The notes: a model not told the origin generated them from the sequence alone. DNA of 64,000 nucleotides from Flavobacterium sp. ACN6 (GCF_002304005.1 NZ_MRCQ01000002.1:62001-126000), one strand, 5' to 3'; positions 17,827 to 27,366 are shown, counted from the stretch's first letter. Numbers and translations are program-made.

Positions 17827-18279
17827 ATGGAAATATTAGACGAATTTGATATTAGTATTATTAAGGAATTAGAAAAAGATGGCCGAATGGCTTTTTCTGC
17901 AATCGCGGCTAATTTGAAAATATCAAATACTATGGTGCATCAGCGTATCAACCGCATGATCGAACAAGGCGTAATTGGCGGCATCAAACCCATTATTCAA
18001 GAAAAGAAAATTGGTTACGACTGGGCTTCATTTACCGGAATTACCCTAAACAAGGATTCTGATTCTGATAGAATTATCGAAGCGCTTAAAGAAATTCCAG
18101 AAATTACAGAATGCTATTATGTTACGGGTTCTTTTACCTTATATATAAAAATAATTGCAAAAAATCACGAACATATGCGCCGTATTCTTTACGAGAAAAT
18201 AGACGGAATTCCAGGCATTGCCAAAACCGATTCGATTGTTGAATTGGGCTGTGCATTCAAAAGAAATATATCATTGTAA
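17827..18279 (+). CDS. Lrp/AsnC-family transcriptional regulator
   Basis: A 150-residue regulator with an N-terminal winged helix-turn-helix (DEFDISIIKELEKDGRMAFS, AANLKISNTMVHQRINRM, about 1-60) and a C-terminal AsnC/RAM ligand domain (about 65-148) with ITECYYVTGSFTLYIKI. These proteins form octamers that sense amino acids. The divergent neighbour is ornithine aminotransferase, so ornithine, arginine or proline is a plausible effector. A terminator lies 36 bases after the stop. The target assignment rests on position only. Confidence 0.93.
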   Translation: MEILDEFDISIIKELEKDGRMAFSAIAANLKISNTMVHQRINRMIEQGVIGGIKPIIQEKKIGYDWASFTGITLNKDSDSDRIIEALKEIPEITECYYVTGSFTLYIKIIAKNHEHMRRILYEKIDGIPGIAKTDSIVELGCAFKRNISL

Positions 18280-18315
18280 GAAGAACTTTTATTCTTTTTC
18301 AAAATAATAGTTATA

Positions 18316-18348
18316 AACCTCACAGGAATTTACTTGTGAGGTTTTTTT
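18316..18348 (+). terminator. Intrinsic terminator after the Lrp-type gene
   Basis: A stem AACCTCACA/TGTGAGGTT is followed by a run of seven T's. It is placed directly after the regulator. Confidence 0.8.
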
Positions 18349-18389
18349 GTAACATAATATTTCTGATATTTGTTAAAAATTGTAGAATT

Positions 18390-19163
18390 ATGAAAAATAC
18401 AGTGCTAATTTTATTCAGTGCAATCTTATTTTCAAACGTTATGAACGCACAATTACAGCCCGTAAAATATACCGAAGGTACACAACAGCTGAATTGCTTA
18501 TTTATAAAAGCAGCTAAAAAAAGCAGCCAAAATCCAGGAATACTACTCTTGCCTGCCTGGCTCGGAATTGACAATGCCTCTAAAGGAATTGCTGCGGAGT
18601 TATCTAAACTTGGTTATCATGTTTTTATCGCCGACATCTATGGCGAAGGAAATTATCCGAAAAACACAGGTGAAGCTGGGAAACAAGCTGGTTTTTACAA
18701 AATAAATTTTGAAGCGTATCAAAAACGTATCGATGCTGCTTTGAAAGAACTTGTAAAATCAGGAGCAAATGCCGATAATATCGTTGCTATTGGTTACTGC
18801 TTTGGAGGAACAGGCGTTTTGGAAGCTGCGAGAGGTCATTTAAATGTAAAAGGAGTTGCCTCTTTTCATGGTGGTTTAGGTAAAGATGCCAGCAGAAAAA
18901 CAGAAAGTATATCCACAAAAGTTTTAATCTGTCATGGTGCAGATGATCCGTTTGTTCCAAAAGATGAAATTACAGCATTCCAACAAGAAATGCGTGATGC
19001 AAAAGCAGACTGGCAGATGATTTATTATGCAGATTCTGTTCACTCGTTTACAAATCCAGAAGCTGGAAGTGATAATTCTAAAGGTGCTGCATATAACCCT
19101 GTTGCAGCAAAAAGATCTTTTGACCATTTACAGCTGTTCTTAAATGAAGTTCTAAAAAAATAA
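18390..19163 (+). CDS. Exported dienelactone hydrolase-family protein
   Basis: A 257-residue alpha/beta hydrolase starting MKNTVLILF, with a signal peptide ending VMNAQ (about residue 21). An upstream in-frame ATG 18 codons earlier overlaps the terminator and is rejected. The nucleophile elbow is GYCFGG (Cys137 as nucleophile, typical of dienelactone hydrolases), followed by Asp in CHGADDPFVP and His in YADSVHSF, which completes a Cys-Asp-His triad. Family members cleave lactones or other esters; the natural substrate of the exported Bacteroidota forms is not known. It stands alone between a terminator and the DUF3667 gene. Confidence 0.9.
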   Translation: MKNTVLILFSAILFSNVMNAQLQPVKYTEGTQQLNCLFIKAAKKSSQNPGILLLPAWLGIDNASKGIAAELSKLGYHVFIADIYGEGNYPKNTGEAGKQAGFYKINFEAYQKRIDAALKELVKSGANADNIVAIGYCFGGTGVLEAARGHLNVKGVASFHGGLGKDASRKTESISTKVLICHGADDPFVPKDEITAFQQEMRDAKADWQMIYYADSVHSFTNPEAGSDNSKGAAYNPVAAKRSFDHLQLFLNEVLKK

Positions 19164-19210
19164 TACCTATTATAATACCCTAGCCAAAAACAAATCAATT
19201 AAATAAACCA

Positions 19211-20212
19211 ATGTCACATAGCAAAATTAGAGAAGACAAAACCTGTTTAAACTGCAGGCACGTTGTTGAGCAAAAATTCTGTCCAAACTGCGGACAGGAA
19301 AACAGCGACAGCCGAAAAACTTTTCATCATTTATTTATTCATTTCTTTGAAGATTTAACGCATTACGAAAATGCATTCTGGAAAACGATTCGCAACCTGC
19401 TTTTTAAACCTTCAACTCTAACCAAAGAATATCTTTCGGGAAAACGATTGTCTTATCTGGCTCCAGTTCGTCTTTATATCTTTATTAGTTTTATTACTTT
19501 TCTTTTAATTGCATTATTTCCAAGTAACTTAACTGAGGACCTAACAAAAAATGACAAGGAAATCACGTCCAATTTTGAAAAAGCAGAAAAAAAAGAAAAG
19601 AAAAGCTGGAAGGAAAAATCATACTTAAAAGAACACACAATAGATAAATCATATTTTCATTTGAAAACAATGAAAGAAATTGATTCCATTCAGAAATATG
19701 GAAAAGAAAGCGAGAAATTAAATACAACATCGTACTGGTTCTATGAAAAAGCTGTTCATGTGACTGAAAAAAATACTAAAAGAGAGATAATTGAAAAATT
19801 TATCGAATCTTTCTTTCACAATCTTCCTAAAATTCTATTTATCATAATGCCGTTTTTTGCTTTTTTCTTGTGGCTATTACACAGTAAAAAAAGATGGTAT
19901 TATTTTGACCACGGGATTTTTACGCTCCATTATTTTTCTTTCCTGTTATTGATATTCCTCATCATGTTTATAATTAACCGATTAATCGGTTTGTTTGGCG
20001 AAGACAGTCCATTATCATTTATATCAGGAATAACTAATTTTGTGGGAACAATATGGATGTGTTATTATTTTTATCCGGCACATCATCGTTTTTATGGAGA
20101 ATCTAGAGGAGTGTCATTTATTAAAAGTTTTTTCCTTTTCATTGTAAATTCACTATTTATTATATTTTTGCTGACCTTTTACGTTCTTTACACATTTATT
20201 AATTTACACTAA
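19211..20212 (+). CDS. DUF3667 zinc-ribbon membrane protein
   Basis: A 333-residue protein with a short zinc-ribbon at the N-terminus (CLNCRH with CPNCGQEN, residues about 11-29) and three to five hydrophobic spans, mainly around 85-105 and in the C-terminal 150 residues. The motif THYENAFWKTIRNLLFKPS before KEYLSGKR is the hallmark of DUF3667, common in Bacteroidota and of unknown function. A charged Lys/Glu-rich stretch (about 115-150) separates the membrane regions. The M28 peptidase begins nine bases after its stop, so the two are probably co-transcribed. Confidence 0.88.
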   Translation: MSHSKIREDKTCLNCRHVVEQKFCPNCGQENSDSRKTFHHLFIHFFEDLTHYENAFWKTIRNLLFKPSTLTKEYLSGKRLSYLAPVRLYIFISFITFLLIALFPSNLTEDLTKNDKEITSNFEKAEKKEKKSWKEKSYLKEHTIDKSYFHLKTMKEIDSIQKYGKESEKLNTTSYWFYEKAVHVTEKNTKREIIEKFIESFFHNLPKILFIIMPFFAFFLWLLHSKKRWYYFDHGIFTLHYFSFLLLIFLIMFIINRLIGLFGEDSPLSFISGITNFVGTIWMCYYFYPAHHRFYGESRGVSFIKSFFLFIVNSLFIIFLLTFYVLYTFINLH

Positions 20213-20221
20213 CTATAAAAA

Positions 20222-21238
20222 ATGAAAAAGTTACTCATTTTATTATTGGTTGCATCTGCGTATTCTTGTAAAACTGCGCAGTCAACCGCTTCCAATGACA
20301 ATTCCGATCCTACCAAATATGTAAAGGTTATTAAGGAAAAAGATCTAAAAAAAATGCTTTACGTTATAGCTTCTGATGAAATGGAAGGCCGTGACACGGG
20401 TTCGAAAGGACAAAAAAAAGCGGGTCAATATATGATTGAGCAATACAAAAAAAATGGAGTATCTTTTCCAAAAGGGGCTACTGACTATTACCAGCATATT
20501 CCAGCTTCTTATTTAAATTCAAAGCGTAACAAAAATTTACCTGATTCTGAAAACATCTGGGCATTTATTGAAGGTACTGAAAAACCAGATGAAGTCTTGG
20601 TTATTTCTGCTCATTACGATCACATCGGAATTAAAAATGGTGAGATTTACAATGGTGCCGACGATGACGGTTCTGGTACTGTTGCTGTTATAGAAATGGC
20701 AAAAGCATTTACTAAAGCTAAAAAACAAGGACATGGACCAAAGCGTTCTATTCTTTTTCTTCACGTAACTGGAGAAGAGCATGGTTTACATGGATCTCGT
20801 TTTTACTCTGAAAATCCTTTATTTCCAATTGCAAATACTATTACTGACATCAATATTGATATGATCGGACGTCGTGATGTAGAACATGCAAAATCAAACA
20901 ACTACGTTTATGTAATTGGTGCTGACAGATTATCTTCGGATTTACATAATGCTGTTGTGGCTCAAAATGAAAAATACATCAAAATGGACTTGGATTATAA
21001 GTTTAATGATCCTAAAGATCCAAATCATTTTTATGAGCGTTCTGACCATTATAACTTTGCAAAACACGGAATTCCATCTGTTTTCTTATTTAACGGAGTT
21101 CACGAAGATTACCACGGAAAAGACGACACTGCAGAAAAAATCGAATATGATGCTTTAACTCAAAGAACAAAATTAGCTTTTGTAATCGCTTGGGATTTGG
21201 CTAATAGAGAAAATAGACCGGTAGTTGATAAGAAATAA
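20222..21238 (+). CDS. M28-family metallopeptidase lipoprotein
   Basis: A 338-residue zinc aminopeptidase-type protein with a lipoprotein-like signal (LLLVASAYSC, lipidated Cys16; a loose lipobox but acceptable in Bacteroidota). The co-catalytic metal site of family M28 is complete: His in SAHYDHIG, bridging Asp in GADDDGSG, catalytic Glu in TGEEHGLHGS, Asp in INIDMIGR and His in HEDYHGKDDT. It is expected to trim N-terminal residues from peptides at the cell envelope. It is tightly linked to the DUF3667 gene upstream. Confidence 0.94.
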   Translation: MKKLLILLLVASAYSCKTAQSTASNDNSDPTKYVKVIKEKDLKKMLYVIASDEMEGRDTGSKGQKKAGQYMIEQYKKNGVSFPKGATDYYQHIPASYLNSKRNKNLPDSENIWAFIEGTEKPDEVLVISAHYDHIGIKNGEIYNGADDDGSGTVAVIEMAKAFTKAKKQGHGPKRSILFLHVTGEEHGLHGSRFYSENPLFPIANTITDINIDMIGRRDVEHAKSNNYVYVIGADRLSSDLHNAVVAQNEKYIKMDLDYKFNDPKDPNHFYERSDHYNFAKHGIPSVFLFNGVHEDYHGKDDTAEKIEYDALTQRTKLAFVIAWDLANRENRPVVDKK

Positions 21239-21340
21239 TTTTTTAAGATGCTAAGATTCTGAGGTTCTAAGATACTAAGTTTTTTAGATGCTGAAAATTA
21301 TTTTAAAAAATCGAATATTAGATTCTTTTTACAAACATAG

Positions 21341-21424
21341 CCCGCGGTTTCAACCGCGGGAGACGAATCTGAGATAATGCACCGTAATAATTATTGCGTC
21401 CCCACGGTTAAAGACCGCGGACTA
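21341..21424. repeat. GC-rich palindromes CCCGCGGTTTCAACCGCGGG and relative
   Basis: A 20-base palindrome (9-bp arms, 2-base centre) is followed about 40 bases later by a diverged, partly complementary GTCCCCACGGTTAAAGACCG and CGGAC. The local GC content is far above the surroundings, as in extragenic repeats. The 364-bp spacer otherwise holds only AT-rich DNA and the terminator described next. Confidence 0.65.
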
Positions 21425-21500
21425 TATTTGGAATTTGGAATACGAAGGTTGCGAGATCATAGGACATTTTAAAGCTTTTTGGTTTCGTAAGATAAAAAAC

Positions 21501-21539
21501 AAAAAAAGGGATGAGTTTTAGAAACTCATCCCTTTTTTA
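21501..21539. terminator. Bidirectional terminator between the M28 peptidase and rho
   Basis: A-rich run, stem GGGATGAGTTT/AAACTCATCCC, then T-rich run. It serves the convergent peptidase and rho genes. Confidence 0.85.
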
Positions 21540-21602
21540 TATATTCTAGATTCCTAAAAGAAAACCTCCGAACCTTTGTAACTTTGACCCTTTGTCCCTT
21601 AA

Positions 21603-23456
21603 CTAGTCATTCATCGAAATCAAAAACTCTTCGTTATTTCTCGTTTTCTTGAAACGGTCATTTACAAAATCCATAGATTCTACTGGGTTCATATCTGATA
21701 GATATTTACGCATGATCCACATTCTTTGCAGTGTTTTTTCGTCTAACAATAAATCATCACGACGTGTACTTGACGATGTAAGATCGATTGCTGGGAAAAT
21801 ACGTTTATTAGCTATCTTACGATCTAATTGTAATTCCATGTTACCCGTTCCTTTAAATTCTTCGAAGATCACTTCGTCCATTTTCGAACCTGTTTCTGTT
21901 AACGCAGTTGCGATGATACTTAATGAACCACCATTTTCTACATTTCTAGCAGCTCCAAAGAAACGTTTTGGTTTTTGCAATGCATTTGCATCAACACCAC
22001 CGCTCAATACTTTTCCAGATGCTGGCTGTACAGTATTGTAAGCTCTTGCTAAACGAGTAATAGAATCTAATAAAATCACCACATCGTGACCGCATTCTAC
22101 CAAACGTTTTGCTTTTTCAAGCACTATATTTGCGATTTTCACGTGTTCTTGTGGTTCTCTGTCAAAAGTAGAAGCAATAACTTCACCACGAACACTTCTC
22201 TGCATATCGGTAACCTCCTCAGGACGCTCGTCGATAAGAAGAACAATCAAATAAACTTCAGGATGGTTTGCAGCAATTGCATTTGCAATATCTTTAAGAA
22301 GCATTGTTTTACCCGTTTTAGGCTGTGCAACGATCATACCACGCTGTCCTTTACCAATTGGTGAAAACAAATCAATAATTCGGGTCGAAACAGAACTGCC
22401 TTTTTCAGCCAGTTTGAATTTTTCTGAAGGGAAAACTGGCGTTAAGTGTTCGAAAGAAACTCTATCGCGAACCACTTGCGGATCATGTCCATTAATTTTT
22501 AATACACGAACTAAAGGAAAAAACTTCTCTCCTTCTTTTGGAGGGCGAACCACCCCTTTTACTGTATCTCCGGTTTTAAGACCGAACAATCTAATTTGCG
22601 AAGTTGATAAATAAATATCATCTGGAGAAGCTAAATAATTATAATCAGAAGAACGTAAAAATCCGTAACCATCAGGCATCATTTCAAGAACACCTTCACT
22701 TTCAATAATTCCGTCAAACTCAAAGTCTGAATCTCTGAAATTATTGCTTTTTTTATTTTTATGATTAGGATTTTGGTTGCTGTGATTCCCATTTCCGTTT
22801 CCATTGCCATTCCCGTTTTGATTTGGATTCTGATTCGGGTTAGGATTTTGATTTGGGTTTTGGTTCGGATTCTGGTTTTTATTTTGATTCGGATTGATCT
22901 TTTTAACTGGAGCCGCTTGTGGAGCTTTCTCTGCCGCTTCCGTTTCAGCTGTCACTTCAGAAGTAACTGGTTCAGAAGGTTCTTCAGTTGAAGTTTCCGT
23001 TTCTGATACCACTTCTTTATCTTTCTTAAGAGCAACTTTTTTCTCGTATGCCGATTTACTGAATTTTACAATTTTAGGCTCTTTTTTTCCTGCTGGTGCT
23101 TTATCTTCTTGTACCGCCGGCGCAGCTTCTTCAATTGGCTGAGCTGTTGCAGCAGTATCGTTTTTTTGAACAGTTTCCTCTACTTTATCAAATTCTAAAA
23201 CGGGAGTATTTTTGGTATTTGCTGCTTTAGTTTTCACTGGAGCAATTCTCGCTCGCTTTGGTTTTTCGTCTTTTGAATCAGAAACTGCTTCTGTTTGAGG
23301 AGTTACCGCAGGCGCAACAGTGCTTTCTTGATGTGCTAAAATCTGACTAATTAAAGTCTCTTTTTTGACACCATTAATCTTTATTGTTTTAGCTGACTTA
23401 GCTATTTCTTGAAGCTCGGCAAGCTTCATTTCTTTTAATGCAGAAATATCAAACAT
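21603..23456 (-). CDS. rho: Transcription termination factor Rho with long Asn/Pro-rich insert
   Basis: A 617-residue Rho, about 200 longer than the E. coli protein. An N-terminal Rho_N-like helical segment (1-45, [16 protein letters not shown]) is followed by a disordered region of about 200 residues: first Glu/Lys/Ala-rich, then a tract of Asn, Pro and Gln (about 188-239) including a GNGNGNGNGN run. The RNA-binding cold-shock fold starts near 245 ([14 protein letters not shown]), then the hexameric ATPase with Walker A AQPKTGKT (377-384), Walker [11 protein letters not shown] and the Q-loop GALQKP-like segment. It terminates untranslated transcripts. Such inserts are common in Bacteroidota Rho and may promote RNA binding or condensation. 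The DUF4293 gene lies divergently upstream. Confidence 0.97.
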   Translation of the reverse strand: MFDISALKEMKLAELQEIAKSAKTIKINGVKKETLISQILAHQESTVAPAVTPQTEAVSDSKDEKPKRARIAPVKTKAANTKNTPVLEFDKVEETVQKNDTAATAQPIEEAAPAVQEDKAPAGKKEPKIVKFSKSAYEKKVALKKDKEVVSETETSTEEPSEPVTSEVTAETEAAEKAPQAAPVKKINPNQNKNQNPNQNPNQNPNPNQNPNQNGNGNGNGNGNHSNQNPNHKNKKSNNFRDSDFEFDGIIESEGVLEMMPDGYGFLRSSDYNYLASPDDIYLSTSQIRLFGLKTGDTVKGVVRPPKEGEKFFPLVRVLKINGHDPQVVRDRVSFEHLTPVFPSEKFKLAEKGSSVSTRIIDLFSPIGKGQRGMIVAQPKTGKTMLLKDIANAIAANHPEVYLIVLLIDERPEEVTDMQRSVRGEVIASTFDREPQEHVKIANIVLEKAKRLVECGHDVVILLDSITRLARAYNTVQPASGKVLSGGVDANALQKPKRFFGAARNVENGGSLSIIATALTETGSKMDEVIFEEFKGTGNMELQLDRKIANKRIFPAIDLTSSSTRRDDLLLDEKTLQRMWIMRKYLSDMNPVESMDFVNDRFKKTRNNEEFLISMND

Positions 23457-23639
23457 GAATGTTCTATGAATTTAATTATTTTAAAGGAAATACTGTAAAA
23501 AGAATAGGTAGATAATTAATTTGAATTGACCGCAGTATGAAGTGCTTACGGTATTATGATGCAATAATACGAATAAAATTTTATCATACAATAGTATTTT
23601 AAAAAAAGAAAATATATTTTTGTAAAACATTTTTAGATC

Positions 23640-24050
23640 ATGATACAAAGAATTCAAACTGTATATTTATTTCTGGCTTTTGCTGCAACTGGCATTTTAA
23701 TGCTTTTTGTTCCGCTATGGACAACAAGTGCAGGAAAACCGTTCTTTTTTATGCAGGATCAGGTTTACGCCGTTTTGTTAGGCTTAACAACAATGTTGAG
23801 TATTATTAGCATTATTTCATTCAAAAAAAGACAAAATCAGTTTGTGCTAAACCGACTGAACATAATATTAAATTTAATTTTATTAGGATTATTTGTATAT
23901 CGATCACTAAATTTATCTGGAGAGACTGAAGTCTCTGAGAAAGGTATTGGGATGTTTCTACCAATTGTTGCTATCGTGTTATTAGTTTTAGCTAATAAGG
24001 CCATCAAGAAGGATGAGGATCTTGTAAAATCTGTTGACCGTTTGAGGTAA
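23640..24050 (+). CDS. DUF4293 four-helix membrane protein
   Basis: A 136-residue protein starting MIQRIQTVYLFLA, the signature of DUF4293, with four predicted membrane spans and a charged C-terminal tail (KKDEDLVKSVDRLR). This family is found next to rho in many Bacteroidota. Function unknown. A terminator follows 30 bases after the stop. Confidence 0.9.
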   Translation: MIQRIQTVYLFLAFAATGILMLFVPLWTTSAGKPFFFMQDQVYAVLLGLTTMLSIISIISFKKRQNQFVLNRLNIILNLILLGLFVYRSLNLSGETEVSEKGIGMFLPIVAIVLLVLANKAIKKDEDLVKSVDRLR

Positions 24051-24080
24051 ACCTATAAACTTAATTTATGTGCGAAGAAG

Positions 24081-24107
24081 AACCCGAATTTGATTCGGGT
24101 TTTTTTT
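24081..24107 (+). terminator. Intrinsic terminator after DUF4293
   Basis: Stem AACCCGAAT/ATTCGGGTT with a 2-3 base loop, followed by eight T's. Confidence 0.85.
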
Positions 24108-24174
24108 CGCCTTAAAACGAGATAATTGTAAGATAATTTTCATAATTTTGCAATTAAATTAGTTTCTAAAAATA

Positions 24175-24834
24175 ATGACTCCAAAAATAAAAATCCATCT
24201 TGCAGATGATCATCAGGTTTTAATTGATGGGCTGTCCAACTTGTTACAGACAGTTCCAAATTTTGAAGTCGCTGGAAGTTCGCTTGACGGCACTACCGTT
24301 TTTAATGATGTTGTTTTGCATGAAGCTGACATTTTAATTCTAGACATCAGCATGCCGAAAAAAGACGGCATTGAAACTTTAAAAGAATTTAACGAAAAAC
24401 AATCAGCCTGCAAAGTCATTATTTTATCTAGTTATGACGATTTAAAAATCATTAAAGAAGTAATGAAATTGGGCGCAAAAGGTTATCTCACCAAAAATTG
24501 CGCAGGCGAAAACATTATTGAAGCTGTAAATGCCGTCTATCAGGGACAAGAATATTTTAGTGACGCCGTTAGAGAAAAAATCTTCAACACTTTTAAGGAT
24601 AATCCAAAAATGAATCACAATGCGGTTATCGAAAATCCCATTTTAAGTCCGCGTGAACTCGAAATAATTATATTAATCGCTTTGGAATACAGCGGTAAAG
24701 AAATTAGCGAAAAACTTTTTATAAGTTCACATACTGTAGAAACGCATCGCAAGAATATCATGAAAAAGCTAAACATTAAAAGTTCAATTGGTTTGGTAAA
24801 ATATGCTCTCAAAAACAATTTGATTAATCCATAA
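24175..24834 (+). CDS. NarL/FixJ-type response regulator
   Basis: A 219-residue response regulator. The receiver domain (1-125) has the acidic pair Asp11-Asp12, the phospho-acceptor Asp57 in LILDISMP, the SSYDD switch region and Lys in GAKGYLTK. The C-terminal LuxR-type helix-turn-helix (about 152-215) contains LSPRELEIIILIA, SGKEISEKLFISSHTVETHRKN and KLNIKSSIGLVKYA. The sensor kinase gene starts 13 bases downstream, so the pair forms a two-component system. A weak TAATTTTG promoter element lies 25 bases before the start. Confidence 0.95.
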   Translation: MTPKIKIHLADDHQVLIDGLSNLLQTVPNFEVAGSSLDGTTVFNDVVLHEADILILDISMPKKDGIETLKEFNEKQSACKVIILSSYDDLKIIKEVMKLGAKGYLTKNCAGENIIEAVNAVYQGQEYFSDAVREKIFNTFKDNPKMNHNAVIENPILSPRELEIIILIALEYSGKEISEKLFISSHTVETHRKNIMKKLNIKSSIGLVKYALKNNLINP

Positions 24835-24847
24835 AAAACATCTTTTT

Positions 24848-25768
24848 ATGTTTGGTCTTAACTTTTTTATATCGCTTCTTTTCTCTTTGGCTGCCAAAGG
24901 GACTTTCGTTTCACATCAATACCGTTTTGCAAACGCTCAAAATATAACTTCGACAGTTCAAACTGAAAGAAAATCAATTGCAAATCAAATTAATACAACT
25001 GATCAGTTAAGAAATAAAAAGATAGTAAGCTTAGCAATATTACTAGTCGTTATTATTTTCTTTCTATTTTATTTTCTGTATCAGAACAATAAACTAAAAC
25101 AAAAAATAAAACGAAAAGACACCAAACAAAAAATCCTTCTTGACATCATTAATTCTAGTATTGACACACAGGAAATAGAAAGAAAAAAAATTGCTTCTTT
25201 TCTACACGATAATATTAATTCGCTTCTTTCATCTGCTGGACTGCATTTAAATACTTTTACAGCGCAGCATGAACTAAAATCTGATGAAATACAAAAAGCC
25301 AAAACCATATTATCAGAAGTACACGAACTTTTAAGAGATATGTCTCACGATCTTGTTCCTTCTCTTTTAGTTCGTTTTGGATTGATTTACGCGTTGGAAG
25401 ATTTATGCGAAAAAAACTCTAATTCTGCCATTCAATTTGAATTTTCAAGTTCTATTTCGACCAGCAGAAGATATGTAGAAAAGTTTGAAATGAAAATCTA
25501 TTTCATTGTCAGCGAACTCTTCAATAACATTATAAAACACAGTGAAGCTAAAAAAGCACGACTTTCTTTGGTTGAAAAAAACAATCAACTCCTCTTAACG
25601 ATTCACGATGACGGAATTGGTTTTCGAACTCAAAAACTAAAAGAAGCAGAAGGTTTTGGCTTAAACCGAATTAGAGCTCGAATTAAGAAATACAAAGGAA
25701 CTTTAACCATCGTATCACGAGAAAATGAAGGCACTAAAATTAAAATCCAGATTCCATTGCCGCATTAA
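24848..25768 (+). CDS. Sensor histidine kinase of the NarX/DegS type with minimal sensor
   Basis: A 306-residue kinase. A short N-terminal part (about 55 residues, with a hydrophobic start that may act as a signal or anchor) precedes one clear membrane span (about 59-79, IVSLAILLVVIIFFLFYFLY). The HisKA_3 dimerisation domain holds His120 in ERKKIASFLHDNI. The HATPase domain shows the N-box SELFNNIIKHSEA and G-boxes HDDGIGF and GFGLNRI. Homologues of this pair usually have a long periplasmic or TPR-rich sensor, which is missing here, so it may sense through the membrane or a partner, or be N-terminally reduced. Its partner regulator is directly upstream. Confidence 0.93.
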   Translation: MFGLNFFISLLFSLAAKGTFVSHQYRFANAQNITSTVQTERKSIANQINTTDQLRNKKIVSLAILLVVIIFFLFYFLYQNNKLKQKIKRKDTKQKILLDIINSSIDTQEIERKKIASFLHDNINSLLSSAGLHLNTFTAQHELKSDEIQKAKTILSEVHELLRDMSHDLVPSLLVRFGLIYALEDLCEKNSNSAIQFEFSSSISTSRRYVEKFEMKIYFIVSELFNNIIKHSEAKKARLSLVEKNNQLLLTIHDDGIGFRTQKLKEAEGFGLNRIRARIKKYKGTLTIVSRENEGTKIKIQIPLPH

Positions 25769-25770
25769 AG

Positions 25771-26265
25771 TTATTTTGCTCCAATTTCAATAATTTCTAA
25801 ATCTTTGATTTTATCATCATCAATTACAAATCGAAGCATTGTTCGCACTTTATGAAAACCGCTTTTCCCTGCCGCACCCGGATTCATATGTAGTAAATTG
25901 TTTTTCTTATCAAACATTACTTTTAAAATATGCGAATGTCCGCAGATAAAAAGTTTGGGCGGATTCGCAGCCATTTCTTCTTTAATATTCGGATTGTATT
26001 TTCCAGGATAACCGCCAATATGCGTAATCCAAACCGAAACATTTTCGCATGAAAAACGATTGTTCAACGGAAATTCCATTCTCGCTTTTGCATCATCAAT
26101 ATTACCATAAACTGCTCTAAGCGGTTTTAGTTTTTTTATGGTATCCGTAACATTCAAATCCCCAATATCTCCAGCATGCCAAACCTCATCGGCCTGATTA
26201 ACATATTTTAAAATAGTATCATCAATATGACTGTGCGTATCAGAAAGAAGAAGGATTTTTGTCAT
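25771..26265 (-). CDS. YfcE-type metallophosphoesterase
   Basis: A 164-residue calcineurin-like phosphodiesterase. The start MTKILLLSDTHSH is chosen because it begins the first metal motif directly; an upstream in-frame extension is repeat-derived. Motifs: SDTHSH, HAGDIGD, YGNIDD, a His in WITHIGGYPGKY and GHSHILK, the full set for a two-metal site. YfcE/MJ0936-like enzymes cleave phosphodiesters in vitro; cellular role unclear. Its 3' end abuts the kinase gene in convergent orientation with only two bases between stops. Confidence 0.92.
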   Translation of the reverse strand: MTKILLLSDTHSHIDDTILKYVNQADEVWHAGDIGDLNVTDTIKKLKPLRAVYGNIDDAKARMEFPLNNRFSCENVSVWITHIGGYPGKYNPNIKEEMAANPPKLFICGHSHILKVMFDKKNNLLHMNPGAAGKSGFHKVRTMLRFVIDDDKIKDLEIIEIGAK

Positions 26266-26363
26266 TTTTTTGAAAAGTTCAAAGTTTGAGAGAGACAAAG
26301 GTACAAAGGTTTTTTCTTTAGAAACGCACGACAGCACGTCTTTAGTGCTGTTTTATATTAACT

Positions 26364-26550
26364 TTTTCCAATCTAGGGTTAGACGCACTGCAGTGCGTCT
26401 CTACAGATACACATCACGGAAAACCTTTGAGCCTTTGCCACTTTGAACCTTTGTAACTAAAAAGAAAAACTTAGAACCTTGAAATTTCCAATCTGGCGTT
26501 AGACGCACTGCTGTGCGTCTCTACAGATACACGTCACGGAAAATCTTTGA
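26364..26550. repeat. Direct repeat of a ~67-bp unit with AGACGCACTGCAGTGCGTCT palindrome
   Basis: Two near-identical units (about 26364-26430 and 26484-26550) start TTTCCAATCT, carry a 20-bp palindrome AGACGCACTGCAGTGCGTCT (perfect in the first, one central mismatch in the second) and end CTACAGATACACATCACGGA then AAA. A degraded third arm (ACGCACGACAGCACGTCTTT) lies near 26323. The DNA between and after them is low-complexity CTTTGAACCT-type repeats up to the truA start. Confidence 0.75.
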
Positions 26551-26631
26551 ATGTCTCTCTGAACCTTTGAACCTTTGCCTCTCTGAACCTTTTTTCGTAC
26601 CTTTGCGCCTCTGAACCTTTGAACCTCTACA

Positions 26632-27366
26632 GTGAGATATTTTATTCAATTTGCTTATAACGGAACACCTTATCATGGCTGGCAGATACAGCCCAATGCC
26701 TCTTCTGTTCAGGAAACTTTAAATAAAGCTTTTTCGGTTTTACTAAATGATACCATCAGCATTATGGGCGCTGGAAGAACAGATACTGGTGTTCATGCAA
26801 CTGAAATGTTTGGTCATTTTGATACAGAAAAGAGTTTTGATGTTCCTGCTTTAGTTCATAAACTGAATTCTTATTTACCAAAAGATATTGTCATTTTTGA
26901 TATTATTCCTGTCCATGATGATGCACATTGCCGATTCGATGCAAAAAAAAGAACGTACGAATATCACATTAATACCGTTAAAAATCCGTTTTTACAGGAA
27001 TTGAGCTGGTATGTAAATCAGAAATTGGATGTCGATTTAATGAATGAAGCAGCGCAGTTATTATTGAAACATACCGATTTTCAATGTTTTTCAAAAGTAA
27101 ATACAGATGTGAATACTTTTGACTGTACGATTTTTGAGGCATTTTGGAAACAAGAAAATTCAAAACTAATTTTTACCATTTCCGCAAATCGGTTTTTGAG
27201 AAATATGGTTCGGGCAATTGTGGGAACTTTAATTAATATTGGTTTACACAAAATTACGCTAGCAGATTTTGAAAATATTATTGCCAGCAAAAGCAGGGAA
27301 AAAGCTGGGTTTTCAGTTCCGGCGCATGGTTTATATTTAACCAATATTTATTACGATTATTTATAA
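26632..27366 (+). CDS. truA: tRNA pseudouridine(38-40) synthase TruA
   Basis: A 244-residue pseudouridine synthase that isomerises uridines 38-40 of the tRNA anticodon stem. It starts with GTG, giving MRYFIQFAYNGTPYHGWQ, the family N-terminus; the DNA upstream is repeat with no start. The catalytic Asp51 lies in GAGRTDTGVHA, and the later blocks AKKRTYEYHI, FLRNMVRAIVGTL and AGFSVPAHGLYL are all present. It is followed by a short palindromic spacer and the ABC exporter. Confidence 0.96.
   Translation: MRYFIQFAYNGTPYHGWQIQPNASSVQETLNKAFSVLLNDTISIMGAGRTDTGVHATEMFGHFDTEKSFDVPALVHKLNSYLPKDIVIFDIIPVHDDAHCRFDAKKRTYEYHINTVKNPFLQELSWYVNQKLDVDLMNEAAQLLLKHTDFQCFSKVNTDVNTFDCTIFEAFWKQENSKLIFTISANRFLRNMVRAIVGTLINIGLHKITLADFENIIASKSREKAGFSVPAHGLYLTNIYYDYL

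Noticed and set aside
26266..26337. Longer N-terminus for the YfcE-type protein
   Set aside because: The extension is encoded by repeat-like DNA and would precede a motif that should begin at residue 8 or so.
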